A stretch of 13,782 nt of DNA from an uncultured Rhodospirillales bacterium (GCA_937127205.1 CAKZLS010000070.1:1-13782); one strand, 5' to 3'; shown: positions 1 through 7,229, numbered from the stretch's first letter. A program made the numbers and translations. Notes: generated from the letters alone by a model not told the origin.

Positions 1-2082
1 CTGCTCGAACAGCACCAGGTCGGCCATCTCCTCGTCGAGGTTGACGCCGCTGAACGAGTCCGACTTGTGCTGGAGGCTGTCCACCAGCGCGCTTTGCAAG
101 GCCGTCCGATCGGCGACGGTCTCGGCCTGGACCGCGTTCTCGGCGACGATATCGGTGGCGTACTGGCTGAAGGTGACGCCCACCGAGTCGAGCCCGCCGG
201 CCGCGTCGAAGGCGGTAGCGGTGTTGAACACGTCGGCCAGCGCGCGGACGCCGGTGTCGTCGCCCTCGCTCAGCGCATACGCACCGGAAACCCCGAGACC
301 GGCGTCCCAGCGGACCTGGCCCGTGGATACCCGCCCGGGCTGGGCGATGATATCGGCGCGCACCTCCATGGATCGGGAAGCGCTCAGGTCCGAGGCATGG
401 ATACCGAGGGTGCCGAGCAGCGTGTCGCCGCCGGGAACGTCCTGGGTCATGGTAAAGGCGTTCGCGTCGTCGGAGGTGACGCGGAGCCGCGAGCCGTTGC
501 CGTCGGGGATCACGCTCGCGGTCGCCCCGAGGTCGGCGTCGTTGATGGCGGCGGCGATGTCGGCAAGGCTGTCGCCGGCATTGACCGAAACCGCCGGCCC
601 CATGGCGCCGGACGCGTCACGAAAGGTGAGCGTGGCGGCCTGGGCGATGAAGTTGCCGTGGACCACGTTGGATTCGTAGCCCCGGTCGATGTCGTCGTTC
701 ACGTAAAAATCGTTGAGCCCGAAGAAGTTGGCAAAGCCGTCTACGGTCTGATCGGTTCCGCCGTCGGCGTCGGCGTCGAATTGGATTGCCGCGTCCTTGG
801 CCGGACTGCCGGCGGCGGTGGCGCTCTGGTCGCGAATGGCCAATGCGCGGTCGGCGCCGGCAATGGAAATCTCCAATTTGCCGTCGACGATGGACGCCGA
901 GCCGTCGGCGCCGAGCCAGGTGTCGATGGCGCCGGTCACGTTCTGGACCGTATCGCCGGCACCGCCGATCAGCGAGCGCACGGTGGTGGAGCGGACTTGG
1001 TTGCCATCGCCGTCGAACAGCGCCAACGTTGTGTCGTCGGTGCCAGCGAAGGTGAGGGTCTGTGTGGCCGGCTCGGTGAAGACGCGGGTGCCGTTCATCT
1101 CGGTCATGCCGGGAAACGCCGTGCCCCGGTTATGGACCGTATTGACCGCGTCGCGCAGTTCCGCGCCCAGCTCGTCCATCTGGCTCTGCAGGTTGGGCAG
1201 GATGGTGTCGCGCATCTGGACCAGGCCGTGCAGCTCGCCGGAGCGGTTGGCGTTGGTGATGTCGTTCTCGGCGCTCACCGCGCCCACGTAGATGCCATTG
1301 ATATCTCCCTCGGAATGGGTGGAGCCGGCGTCCAGGTGCGATGCGGTGACATGGGTCAGGTGGATGGCGCGGTTGTCGGCCAGCGTCTGCCCGCTGGCGG
1401 TCACCACCACCACTTCGCCGCCGCCGCCGTTGTAGGTGCGGATGTCCATCAGCCCGGAGAGCTGTTTCAAGGCCAGGTCGCGGGTGTCCTGGAGATCGCT
1501 GGTGTCCATGCCCAACGCATCATTGCGGCCGATGTCGTTGTTGGCCTTGGCAATGGTGTCCAGCAGACCGTTAACTTCGTTCACCGCCTGGCCGATGCGC
1601 TGGTCGGCTTCCAACCGCAAGTCCTGGATCTGGTCGCTCATCTGATTGAATTTGATGGCCACATCCTGACCCCAGCGGACCATTTCACGCTGGGCCAGTG
1701 CGTCTTGAGGATTGACCGCCAGCGACTGGGTGGCGCCGGAAAACCCGGCGAGGAGATGGCTGAGCGAGGAGTTGTCCTCGGGCCGGCCGAACAGGTCCTG
1801 GAGCCGGGAGTAATACGACCCCTGCGCGTCCATGGCGTTCAGCGTGCCCATCTCGGTGCGGATATTGCGCCTGAGCCCCTCGTCCACCTGCCGGCCGAGC
1901 TGTGAGAGCTCCACGCCGGCGCCGACGCCGGCCACGGTCCGCGATTCGAACTTCGGATCCTTGCGGGTGTAGCCCTCGGTGTTGGCGTTGGAGACGTTGT
2001 TGGCGATTACGTCGAGCGCGGCCTGATTGCTCAGCAAGCCGCTGCGCGCGGTGTGGAGGGCCAGTGAAAGATTGCCGGACAT
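1..2082 (-). CDS. flgK: Flagellar hook-associated protein 1, FlgK (3' end outside window)
   Basis: FlgK forms the first junction layer between the flagellar hook and filament and is exported through the flagellar type III apparatus. The translation from the ATG at 2082 gives 694 codons to the window edge. Residues about 5-40 carry the basal-body rod-protein signature (ARSGLLSNQAALDVIANNVS, then NANTEGYTRK), followed by a long coiled-coil helical region. The middle is a variable, Asp/Thr-rich region typical of the exposed FlgK domains. The last visible residues (SGVNLDEEMADLVLFEQ) are the conserved C-terminal D0 helix motif, so only about 20-30 residues should be missing. The start is supported by AGAGGA about 8 nt upstream. 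It lies 23 nt after flgN and is the last visible gene of the flgI operon; flgL is expected next but lies outside. Confidence 0.96.
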   Translation of the reverse strand, partial: MSGNLSLALHTARSGLLSNQAALDVIANNVSNANTEGYTRKDPKFESRTVAGVGAGVELSQLGRQVDEGLRRNIRTEMGTLNAMDAQGSYYSRLQDLFGRPEDNSSLSHLLAGFSGATQSLAVNPQDALAQREMVRWGQDVAIKFNQMSDQIQDLRLEADQRIGQAVNEVNGLLDTIAKANNDIGRNDALGMDTSDLQDTRDLALKQLSGLMDIRTYNGGGGEVVVVTASGQTLADNRAIHLTHVTASHLDAGSTHSEGDINGIYVGAVSAENDITNANRSGELHGLVQMRDTILPNLQSQMDELGAELRDAVNTVHNRGTAFPGMTEMNGTRVFTEPATQTLTFAGTDDTTLALFDGDGNQVRSTTVRSLIGGAGDTVQNVTGAIDTWLGADGSASIVDGKLEISIAGADRALAIRDQSATAAGSPAKDAAIQFDADADGGTDQTVDGFANFFGLNDFYVNDDIDRGYESNVVHGNFIAQAATLTFRDASGAMGPAVSVNAGDSLADIAAAINDADLGATASVIPDGNGSRLRVTSDDANAFTMTQDVPGGDTLLGTLGIHASDLSASRSMEVRADIIAQPGRVSTGQVRWDAGLGVSGAYALSEGDDTGVRALADVFNTATAFDAAGGLDSVGVTFSQYATDIVAENAVQAETVADRTALQSALVDSLQHKSDSFSGVNLDEEMADLVLFEQ

Positions 2083-2105
2083 GGCGGAGTCCTCTTGGTA
2101 GCGGG

Positions 2106-2573
2106 CTAAAGCGTGTGATTGACGGAGAGCGACATCGGCGTACCGGCGCCGGACGCCCGGCCGCGGTCGATGGCGCCGTAGCGGGAATAGACGCCCGGCC
2201 CCGGCGCCATTGCCTTGACGGCGTTGGTTACCTGCTCGGCGATCCGCCGGTTCACTTCCACCGCCACCCGGAGACGGCGATGATTTTCCGCGGCCAGCGC
2301 CGGGATGACGCGGGCCAGTTGGGCGATCCGCTGTTTGAGCGCTTCGGTGTTGCCGGGCACGGTTCCGCCGGCTTTCGAAACCGCTTTGATCTGGGCCTCA
2401 TAGAGCTTGGTGGCGGCGACTTTCTCCCGGACCAGGCCGGACAGATCATCGCGGCGGCGCGCCCGCAGAGCCTCGTTCTCGCGCATCAGCGCGTCCTTCA
2501 GGCGCTCCATGGTTTCGACCAATTTTCCGGCCGTAACGGTGTCGGTAACGGTATTGGGCATTGGTGCATTCAT
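2106..2573 (-). CDS. flgN: FlgN-like flagellar export chaperone
   Basis: This 155-residue protein is probably the cytoplasmic chaperone that escorts FlgK and FlgL to the flagellar export gate. It is mostly charged, heptad-like helix (residues about 13-120), as expected for the FlgN family, and ends in a small Gly/Ser-rich tail (MSLSVNHTL) of the kind I associate with alphaproteobacterial FlgN proteins. The ATG at 2573 was chosen because it overlaps the flgJ stop as ATGA, the usual sign of translational coupling. A longer in-frame start at 2708 lies deep inside flgJ and is unlikely. Position directly before flgK fits a FlgK chaperone. Sequence similarity in this family is weak, so the call rests on length, helical character and gene order. 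A Caulobacter FlbY-like accessory protein is the alternative. Confidence 0.8.
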   Translation of the reverse strand: MNAPMPNTVTDTVTAGKLVETMERLKDALMRENEALRARRRDDLSGLVREKVAATKLYEAQIKAVSKAGGTVPGNTEALKQRIAQLARVIPALAAENHRRLRVAVEVNRRIAEQVTNAVKAMAPGPGVYSRYGAIDRGRASGAGTPMSLSVNHTL

Positions 2574-2914
2574 GGTGCCGAGTTCTCCATTGTCTGCTGG
2601 CCGCGTTCCTGCATTTTCACCATCTCGGTCACCACCGAGTCGGCGAGGCCGATGCCGCCGTTCTGGGCCAGTGCCTTGCCGTATTCCTGAATCTGCAGGG
2701 ACCGCCACATCTCCTCACCGGGACCGCCGCTGAACGGCTCGGACGGGCTCGTATTGGCGAACATGGGCTCCAGCGCCTGGGCCAGATAGAACGCTTCGAA
2801 CGCTTCGGCGGCCCTTTTGATCTCGGCCATATCCATGCCGGCGCGGGCGACCGGAGGTTTGGCGGCGCCGGTGGAAAACGCCGCCTGAGCTTGGTTCATC
2901 ATCACATTGTCCAT
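2570..2914 (-). CDS. flgJ: FlgJ-type rod-binding protein, without muramidase domain
   Basis: This 114-residue protein matches the N-terminal rod-binding (rod-capping) half of enterobacterial FlgJ, which helps assemble the flagellar rod in the periplasm. The family signature is visible at residues about 32-105: AAEAFEAFYLAQALEPMF, then the Gly/Pro-rich turn (GGPGEEMWRS) and the YGKALAQNGGIGLAD motif. There is no C-terminal glucosaminidase domain, which is normal for alphaproteobacteria, where the short protein is also known as CheL in Caulobacter. The start at 2914 lies 2 nt after the flgI stop and has a GAGGTGA ribosome-binding site inside the end of flgI. Its stop overlaps the flgN start. 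Another enzyme must supply the peptidoglycan-cutting activity, encoded outside this window. Confidence 0.92.
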   Translation of the reverse strand: MDNVMMNQAQAAFSTGAAKPPVARAGMDMAEIKRAAEAFEAFYLAQALEPMFANTSPSEPFSGGPGEEMWRSLQIQEYGKALAQNGGIGLADSVVTEMVKMQERGQQTMENSAP

Positions 2915-2916
2915 GG

Positions 2917-4059
2917 TTACATCACCTCGATATCGGCCTGCAGGGCGCCCGCCGCCTTGATGGCCTGTAGAATGCTGATCATGTCGCGGGGGCCGAGCCC
3001 CAGCGCATTGAGACTGTTCACCAGGTCTTGCAGGGTCACCCCGGTCTTCAGCACCGCCATGCGGTTTTGGTCGTCATCGTCCACCGAAATGTTGGACCGG
3101 GGCACGACAACCGTCTCGCCGGTTTCGGAGAAGGCATTGGGCTGGGAAACCTCGGGAGTCTCGGTGATCCGGATGGTCAGGTTGCCCTGGGCGATGGCGA
3201 CGGTGCTGACCCGTACGTCCTGGCCCATGACGATGATCCCGGACCGCTCGTCGATCACCACCCGGGCGATCTGGTCCGGCTTGATGCGGAGCTGTTCGAT
3301 ATCGGTGAGCAGATTGACCACGTTGCGGTCATACTTAGCCGGCACCGACACGTGGACCGTGGACGGATCGCTGGGCTTGGCCGCCGGTTCATCGAGAAAC
3401 TTGTTTATGGCCTGGGCCACCCGCCGGGCGGTGGTGAAATCGGGGCTGCGCAGGCTCAGCTTGACGGTGTCCATGTTGGCCAGATCAAACCCGATCTCGC
3501 GCTCGACGATGGCCCCGTTGGCAATGCGCCCGGTGGTGGGGACGCCGCGGGTGACGCTCGACGCCTCCGCCGACGCGGTGAAGCCGGCAACGCCCACCTG
3601 CCCCTGGGCGACGGCGTAGACCTCGCCGTCGGCGCCCATCAGCGGCGTCACTAGCAGCGTACCGCCCTCGAGGTCGCCGGCGTCGCCGAGCGCGCTGACG
3701 GTGACGTCGATGCGGTTGCCCTGCCGCGCGAACGCCGGCAGCGACGCGGTGATCATCACCGCCGCCACGTTCTTGGATTCCAAACCATCCTCGGTGGGTT
3801 TGACGCCCATGCGGTTGAGCATGGATTTCAGGCTCTGTTTGGTGAAGCCGCCGTCCTTCAGGGTGTCGCCGGTCTTGTTGAGGCCGACAACCAGCCCGTA
3901 ACCCACCAACTGGTTTTCACGAACCCCTTCGAACTCGACGATGTCCTTGATGCGGGATGAGGCGGAAGCCGTGTCCGGCGCACCGATAGCCAAAGCCAAG
4001 GCAACAAGTCCTATGGTCAGCAATCGTGCGGCTATGAAGGCGTCGGCAAGGTATCTCAT
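2917..4059 (-). CDS. flgI: Flagellar P-ring protein FlgI
   Basis: FlgI builds the P-ring, the bushing of the flagellar rod in the peptidoglycan layer. The 380-residue product begins with a signal peptide (residues 1 to about 33; hydrophobic core LLTIGLVALALAIG, cleavage after ASA). The mature start has the family motif SSRIKDIVEFEGVRENQLVG followed by YGLVVGLNKTGD. The region GAGDLEGGTLLVTPL-like (here GDAGDLEGGTLLVTPLMGAD), the DERSGIIVMGQDVRVS block and the C-terminal LVNSLNALGLGPRDMISIL motif are also conserved. Length is normal for FlgI. The start at 4059 was chosen over an upstream in-frame ATG at 4131 because it has AGGA 9-10 nt upstream, gives a clean signal peptide, and lies downstream of the sigma-54 promoter, which the longer start would overlap. 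It is the first gene of the operon; flgA and flgH are not adjacent. Confidence 0.96.
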   Translation of the reverse strand: MRYLADAFIAARLLTIGLVALALAIGAPDTASASSRIKDIVEFEGVRENQLVGYGLVVGLNKTGDTLKDGGFTKQSLKSMLNRMGVKPTEDGLESKNVAAVMITASLPAFARQGNRIDVTVSALGDAGDLEGGTLLVTPLMGADGEVYAVAQGQVGVAGFTASAEASSVTRGVPTTGRIANGAIVEREIGFDLANMDTVKLSLRSPDFTTARRVAQAINKFLDEPAAKPSDPSTVHVSVPAKYDRNVVNLLTDIEQLRIKPDQIARVVIDERSGIIVMGQDVRVSTVAIAQGNLTIRITETPEVSQPNAFSETGETVVVPRSNISVDDDDQNRMAVLKTGVTLQDLVNSLNALGLGPRDMISILQAIKAAGALQADIEVM

Positions 4060-4102
4060 CGGGCGTGTTCCTATGGCGCGTGCAAAAACTCGATAGACCT
4101 CT

Positions 4103-4118
4103 TGCGAAGATCGTGCCA
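4103..4118 (-). promoter_or_regulatory. Sigma-54 (RpoN) promoter for flgI operon
   Basis: On the minus strand the sequence is TGGCACGATCTTCGCA. Against the sigma-54 consensus TGGCACG-N4-TTGCW it has a single mismatch (TCGCA for TTGCA). The essential GG and GC doublets are present with the correct 10-nt spacing between them. Transcription would start near 4092, giving a leader of about 30 nt before the flgI ATG at 4059. Sigma-54 control of hook and ring genes is established for Caulobacter and relatives, so both sequence and context support the call. Confidence 0.8.
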
Positions 4119-4199
4119 ACGCAGCTGGCAAAAATTATTCCTTGTTTTCAGTTGACTAGATTGGATCTTCGGGATTGACGCGGGGAAAGCACTGCCGCG

Positions 4200-4218
4200 C
4201 CCGGCAGATCTTGCCGGG
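4200..4218. promoter_or_regulatory. 19-bp dyad, candidate enhancer site (FlbD/NtrC-type activator)
   Basis: CCCGGCA-GATCT-TGCCGGG is a perfect 7-bp inverted repeat with a 5-bp spacer. Its centre lies about 117 bp upstream of the predicted sigma-54 start site of flgI. In Caulobacter, FlbD binds 'ftr' elements about 100 bp upstream of sigma-54 flagellar promoters, and the dyad is of that general kind as I remember it. An AT-rich stretch (about 4130-4165) lies between dyad and promoter, as often seen where IHF bends DNA, but I found no good IHF consensus. Confidence 0.55.
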
Positions 4219-4282
4219 TCGAAATCCGTTGCCGTCGCGCGGCCGGTTCGCAACGGATGCGACAGCGGGGAGGACACGATCT

Positions 4283-4314
4283 CTTTGGCGGAAGAATGCC
4301 AACGTCCGCCAAAG
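4283..4314. repeat. Perfect 10-bp inverted repeat, 12-nt loop
   Basis: CTTTGGCGGA and TCCGCCAAAG are exact reverse complements separated by 12 nt. The hairpin lies about 225 bp after the stop of the RTX beta-helix gene and 65 bp upstream of the flgI enhancer dyad. No T-run follows on either strand, so it is not a standard intrinsic terminator. It could be a terminator-like or mRNA-stabilising structure, or a protein-binding site. Confidence 0.5.
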
Positions 4315-4485
4315 GGCGTAGCGGATATTTCTTCGGGATTTATCGAGGCGGAGACACCTGCAATGGCGGAAGCGGTAGGCACGACGATGGAGGAGGAGAT
4401 GGTCGGGGAGTGTCGAAGGCGGTCATTCGATAGATGCGCCGCGCGTGGGCGACGGAGGACCGAGATCGGCCGGGCGCCGATACTC

Positions 4486-4508
4486 GGCCGGCGCACCTCG
4501 GACCGGCC
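4486..4508 (-). terminator. Weak terminator-like inverted repeat after the RTX gene
   Basis: GGCCGG and CCGGCC flank an 11-nt loop, about 32 nt downstream of the stop of the beta-helix/RTX gene. The stem is very GC-rich, but there is no T-run after it. It may reflect local GC-rich sequence rather than a functional terminator. Confidence 0.2.
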
Positions 4509-4539
4509 ATCGTCGACGGCGATACTTTGCCGCGCTTAC

Positions 4540-6819
4540 TCAGCTGAAGATAAACAAGTCGGAGAAGTGCGCCTCGACTTCGTCCACCGACAGATCACTG
4601 TCGATCAGCTTGATCCGGCCGGCCTCTCCATGGTGATGTCCGTCGCTGTCCGATTGCACCTTGATGAGCACGCCCCAGCTCCGCTGCAATAATTTCAGCG
4701 AGGCAGCATCCACGTCATGGGCGTCCGTAAGGTCGATCACATCAAGCTCCGCGTCGAAACCAAAGACGGCATCCCGCCCCCAGCCCGTTACCCGCACACC
4801 GTCCACGCCATCGTTTACCGGCGCCTTGGCGGAAAAAACGAAAATGTCCTTTTCATTCTCGGTGCCGAACAGCTTGTCATTGGCCCGATCGAAGGCGCCT
4901 CCGTTCAGGACATCGACGCTGCCGTCATCCCCGCCGTAAAGCCGGTCCTTGCCGGCACCGCCGTCGAGAGTGTCTTCGCCGGCGCCGCCATAAAGGCGAT
5001 CGGAACCACCGAGCCCTCGTACGTCGTCGCGACCGTCGCCTGCGCGGATCGTGTTCTTGCCGTCGTCGCCCCAAATGATCTCATCGGTACCGGATACGGT
5101 AACGGTCACCGTGCCCGTATTGGAGACAGCGCCGTGGCTGTCGGTCGCGGTGTAAGTAAAATCGATATCACGCGTCTGGCCCTCCGCAAGATCGCGGAAT
5201 GCATCGCCAGGATCGAAAGAAAGGGTACCGTCGTGGTTATTGACCACGCTGCCCTCACCCGGTTGCGCCGTTATGACGTAGCTCAGCGTTGAGTGATCAT
5301 CATCCGTGTCCACATCGTCGCCGGCGAATGCGATCGTTACGGGAGCGCTGCTGTCCGTGGCACTGAGGGCGATATCCTGCGCCACCGGCGCCGTGTTGAC
5401 AGTCCCGGCGTCTGCATTGTCATGCTCGCCGCCCACATAGGTTCCGCCGGAAACGACCTGGGGAACGCCGTCATTGATGAAGTGGTTGTAGTCGCCGACA
5501 ACAATGCCGCCTTCGATCGTCATGTCGTGGGGAAGAGCAATGGGAATGACCCAGGGTTTGCTGCCATCCAACGTGTTGTGGCTGGCTTCGACTTCCGCGC
5601 CCGTCTGAACGTACATTGCGACACTGGCTTCAGTCACGGTGTTGTTGGTGACCACGACGTTCTGCGCGTTCTTGACAACGTTGATGCCGTAAATGTTGGG
5701 ATTGATGATCGTATTGTTGTCAATCACGGAATGGGAACTAATCGTGATCGCGCTTCCCTTCGCCGTTCCCAATCCGACGTTTTCGATCGTATTGCCGGAG
5801 ACAACCGAGCCAGTCCCCAGCGGTCCAACTTTGATGCCGTTAATGTCATGGTCGGCGTTGCGCGTTCCACTGTCGTGAATGTAGTTGTTTCGGATCGTCA
5901 GATTGTGGCCCGTGTAGGCATCGATACCGTCTTGCTGAAACCCGGAGATATCGTTGCCTTCGATAACCAAGCCGGTGAAATCGCTATTTGTCGCGATCTT
6001 TATGCCTTCGTTATTGGAGGGGGTGCCGTAAATCAGGTCGGTGATCGTGTTGCCACTGACGAGACCGGCGAAACCGGCGTCGCCCGAGCCTTCGATGTAA
6101 ATGCCGACCCATTGATGATGGATGCTGTTCTGCACAACAGTGGCATCGGGAGAGTTGTAAACCATGATCCCAATCGCCGGCCCGTCTTTATCGGAAGACG
6201 CTTCGTTTCCGATAACCTCCACATCGGACCCCCGCTGAACGACGATCGCGCGACCGGTGGTCGTGGCGCCGTTGAAAACTGTCTTCGCGTGAAGATCCTC
6301 GAAACGAATGTGGCTTTGATAGTTGCTGGTGATGGAAGCGTAGTCGTTGGAACCGTTGGCCCATTCCACCGCTACGTTGTTAGGATTTACTCCATTCTGC
6401 AGCTGCATGTGTAATCGACCGTCCGCGTAGTACCACTGCCCAACATCAAGCTGATCGAGGCCGTCCGCTTGAACCAGTTGCTGATTGTCGACGAAGACGA
6501 CGAGGGGCGCTTCTTCCACATTGGTAAAGTGGGCTCCCTGATCGGGCGTCCACGACGTATTAATCTCATTGTAGCCGTTGAAGATCGGAGCCTCGTCGGA
6601 CCCTGAATATTTCTTGAACACGATGGGCGCGTTCGCGGTGCCGCTTTCGTTGGGCTTTAGGGTTCCGTTGTATACATTGCCGTCGCCGACAAACTCAACG
6701 ACGTCGCCCGGCTGAAGGTTAAACGCGTTGACCTTGTCGACGCTTTTCCAGGCACTGTCGATCGACATACCCGAGTTGATGTTGGACCCGTTCGCACCAT
6801 CGACGTAGTAAACAGTCAC
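4540..6819 (-). CDS. Secreted parallel beta-helix protein with cadherin-like domain and RTX repeats
   Basis: A 759-residue protein with no signal peptide. Residues 1-75 (YYVDGANGSN...SAWKSVDKVN...LQPGDVVEF) are the typical cap of right-handed parallel beta-helix enzymes. Residues about 165-460 are helix coils rich in NNTI/GNTI/NDIS turns. Residues about 476-578 (NTAPVAQDIALSATD...FTYTATDSHGAVSNTGTVTVTV) are a cadherin/VCBS-like module. Residues about 583-632 hold RTX nonapeptides (GGSDRLYGG, AGEDTLDGG, AGKDRLYGG). The C-terminal 120 residues resemble an RTX secretion region and end in DLFIFS. Export by a type I ABC system is inferred. The beta-helix fold suggests polysaccharide lyase, epimerase or binding activity, but I do not see the DPHE motif of AlgE epimerases. 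The start is GTG, preceded by a GGGGG stretch 7 nt upstream. The beta-helix half has lower GC (43-50% in three 60-base samples) than flgI (about 67% in one). Confidence 0.85.
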   Translation of the reverse strand: MTVYYVDGANGSNINSGMSIDSAWKSVDKVNAFNLQPGDVVEFVGDGNVYNGTLKPNESGTANAPIVFKKYSGSDEAPIFNGYNEINTSWTPDQGAHFTNVEEAPLVVFVDNQQLVQADGLDQLDVGQWYYADGRLHMQLQNGVNPNNVAVEWANGSNDYASITSNYQSHIRFEDLHAKTVFNGATTTGRAIVVQRGSDVEVIGNEASSDKDGPAIGIMVYNSPDATVVQNSIHHQWVGIYIEGSGDAGFAGLVSGNTITDLIYGTPSNNEGIKIATNSDFTGLVIEGNDISGFQQDGIDAYTGHNLTIRNNYIHDSGTRNADHDINGIKVGPLGTGSVVSGNTIENVGLGTAKGSAITISSHSVIDNNTIINPNIYGINVVKNAQNVVVTNNTVTEASVAMYVQTGAEVEASHNTLDGSKPWVIPIALPHDMTIEGGIVVGDYNHFINDGVPQVVSGGTYVGGEHDNADAGTVNTAPVAQDIALSATDSSAPVTIAFAGDDVDTDDDHSTLSYVITAQPGEGSVVNNHDGTLSFDPGDAFRDLAEGQTRDIDFTYTATDSHGAVSNTGTVTVTVSGTDEIIWGDDGKNTIRAGDGRDDVRGLGGSDRLYGGAGEDTLDGGAGKDRLYGGDDGSVDVLNGGAFDRANDKLFGTENEKDIFVFSAKAPVNDGVDGVRVTGWGRDAVFGFDAELDVIDLTDAHDVDAASLKLLQRSWGVLIKVQSDSDGHHHGEAGRIKLIDSDLSVDEVEAHFSDLFIFS

Positions 6820-6931
6820 TTCTTGCCCCCAATTGCCATGCGTGGCAGCGAAAAATAAGAATATTCAATACCACCTCGCGCTCAAAATAGTATTAATAAT
6901 CAAATGAATTGTAGGTTTAAAACCGAACAAA

Positions 6932-6937
6932 ATTATA
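6932..6937 (-). promoter_or_regulatory. Candidate -10 box for the RTX beta-helix gene
   Basis: TATAAT is read on the minus strand, about 112 nt before the GTG start. The -35 position holds no good TTGACA match (ACGCAA at 17-nt spacing), so activator dependence is possible. The short palindrome GGTTTAAAACC overlaps the expected start site. In AT-rich DNA such boxes arise by chance. Confidence 0.3.
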
Positions 6938-7032
6938 CGAAAAAAATTCCCCCATTTGCGTAAAAACATTTATATTGCCCTCTCGGAAACGAGGATATGA
7001 TCTACTTATCGAATATGTGCCGGAACTTCGAT

Positions 7033-7048
7033 ATACAATTACTTGTAT
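7033..7048. repeat. 16-bp dyad ATACAA-TTAC-TTGTAT, possible operator
   Basis: The two 6-bp arms are exact reverse complements with a 4-bp spacer, the format of a dimeric helix-turn-helix operator. It lies about 100 bp upstream of the candidate TATAAT box, in a position suited to an activator or silencer of the RTX gene. Confidence 0.35.
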
Positions 7049-7160
7049 TTTATTGAATATGACTGCAAACACAGTTGAATCCTCGAGTTGAGATGTCACG
7101 CGATGAGTGGACTAGGACACGGCCCTTGCAGATCGGTTCGATCCCGCCGGACCGTGCTTT

Positions 7161-7176
7161 AAGCAGCTCACTGCTT
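7161..7176. terminator. Small hairpin AAGCAG-CTCA-CTGCTT with short T/A flanks
   Basis: A 6-bp stem with a 4-nt loop, flanked by TT on both strands. It lies about 118 nt after the stop of the 351-residue gene on the minus strand. It is short for a terminator and the T-runs are only a few bases long. Confidence 0.2.
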
Positions 7177-7200
7177 TTAGCGTGGATTGACTCCGACTCA

Positions 7201-7229
7201 GCGGCGAACCCGCCGAGCAGGTTCGCCGC
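7201..7229 (-). terminator. Perfect 10-bp hairpin downstream of the 351-residue gene
   Basis: GCGGCGAACC and GGTTCGCCGC are exact reverse complements around a 9-nt loop, about 65 nt after the stop codon at 7294. There is no T-run, so it may be a Rho-assisted or 3'-end stabilising hairpin rather than a classical intrinsic terminator. Confidence 0.4.

Larger units (their letters stand above)
4060..4539. other. Intergenic region between the RTX gene and flgI
   Basis: This 480-bp stretch separates two minus-strand genes and holds no convincing coding region. It contains the sigma-54 promoter (4103-4118), the 19-bp dyad (4200-4218), a 10-bp perfect hairpin (4283-4314) and a GC-rich inverted repeat just after the RTX gene (4486-4508). 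The size and content suggest that the RTX gene and the flagellar operon are independent transcription units. Confidence 0.7.

Noticed and set aside
67..1905. Plus-strand open frame of 612 codons
   Set aside because: It is antisense to flgK, which has clear family motifs throughout; the frame is open because of GC-rich codon structure and its translation has low complexity and no recognisable domain.
2561..3619. Plus-strand open frame of 352 codons
   Set aside because: Antisense to flgN, flgJ and flgI, all of which are well supported.
4071..4496. Minus-strand frame of 141 codons in the gap before flgI
   Set aside because: It overlaps the sigma-54 promoter, the dyad and the hairpin, has no good ribosome-binding site and random-looking composition.
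5293..6414. Plus-strand open frame of 373 codons
   Set aside because: Antisense to the beta-helix region; its composition mirrors the Asn/Val-rich repeats of the real gene.
4540..6819. Mannuronan C5-epimerase (AlgE) as the identity of the RTX protein
   Set aside because: The beta-helix plus RTX layout is similar, but the DPHE catalytic motif is not seen.
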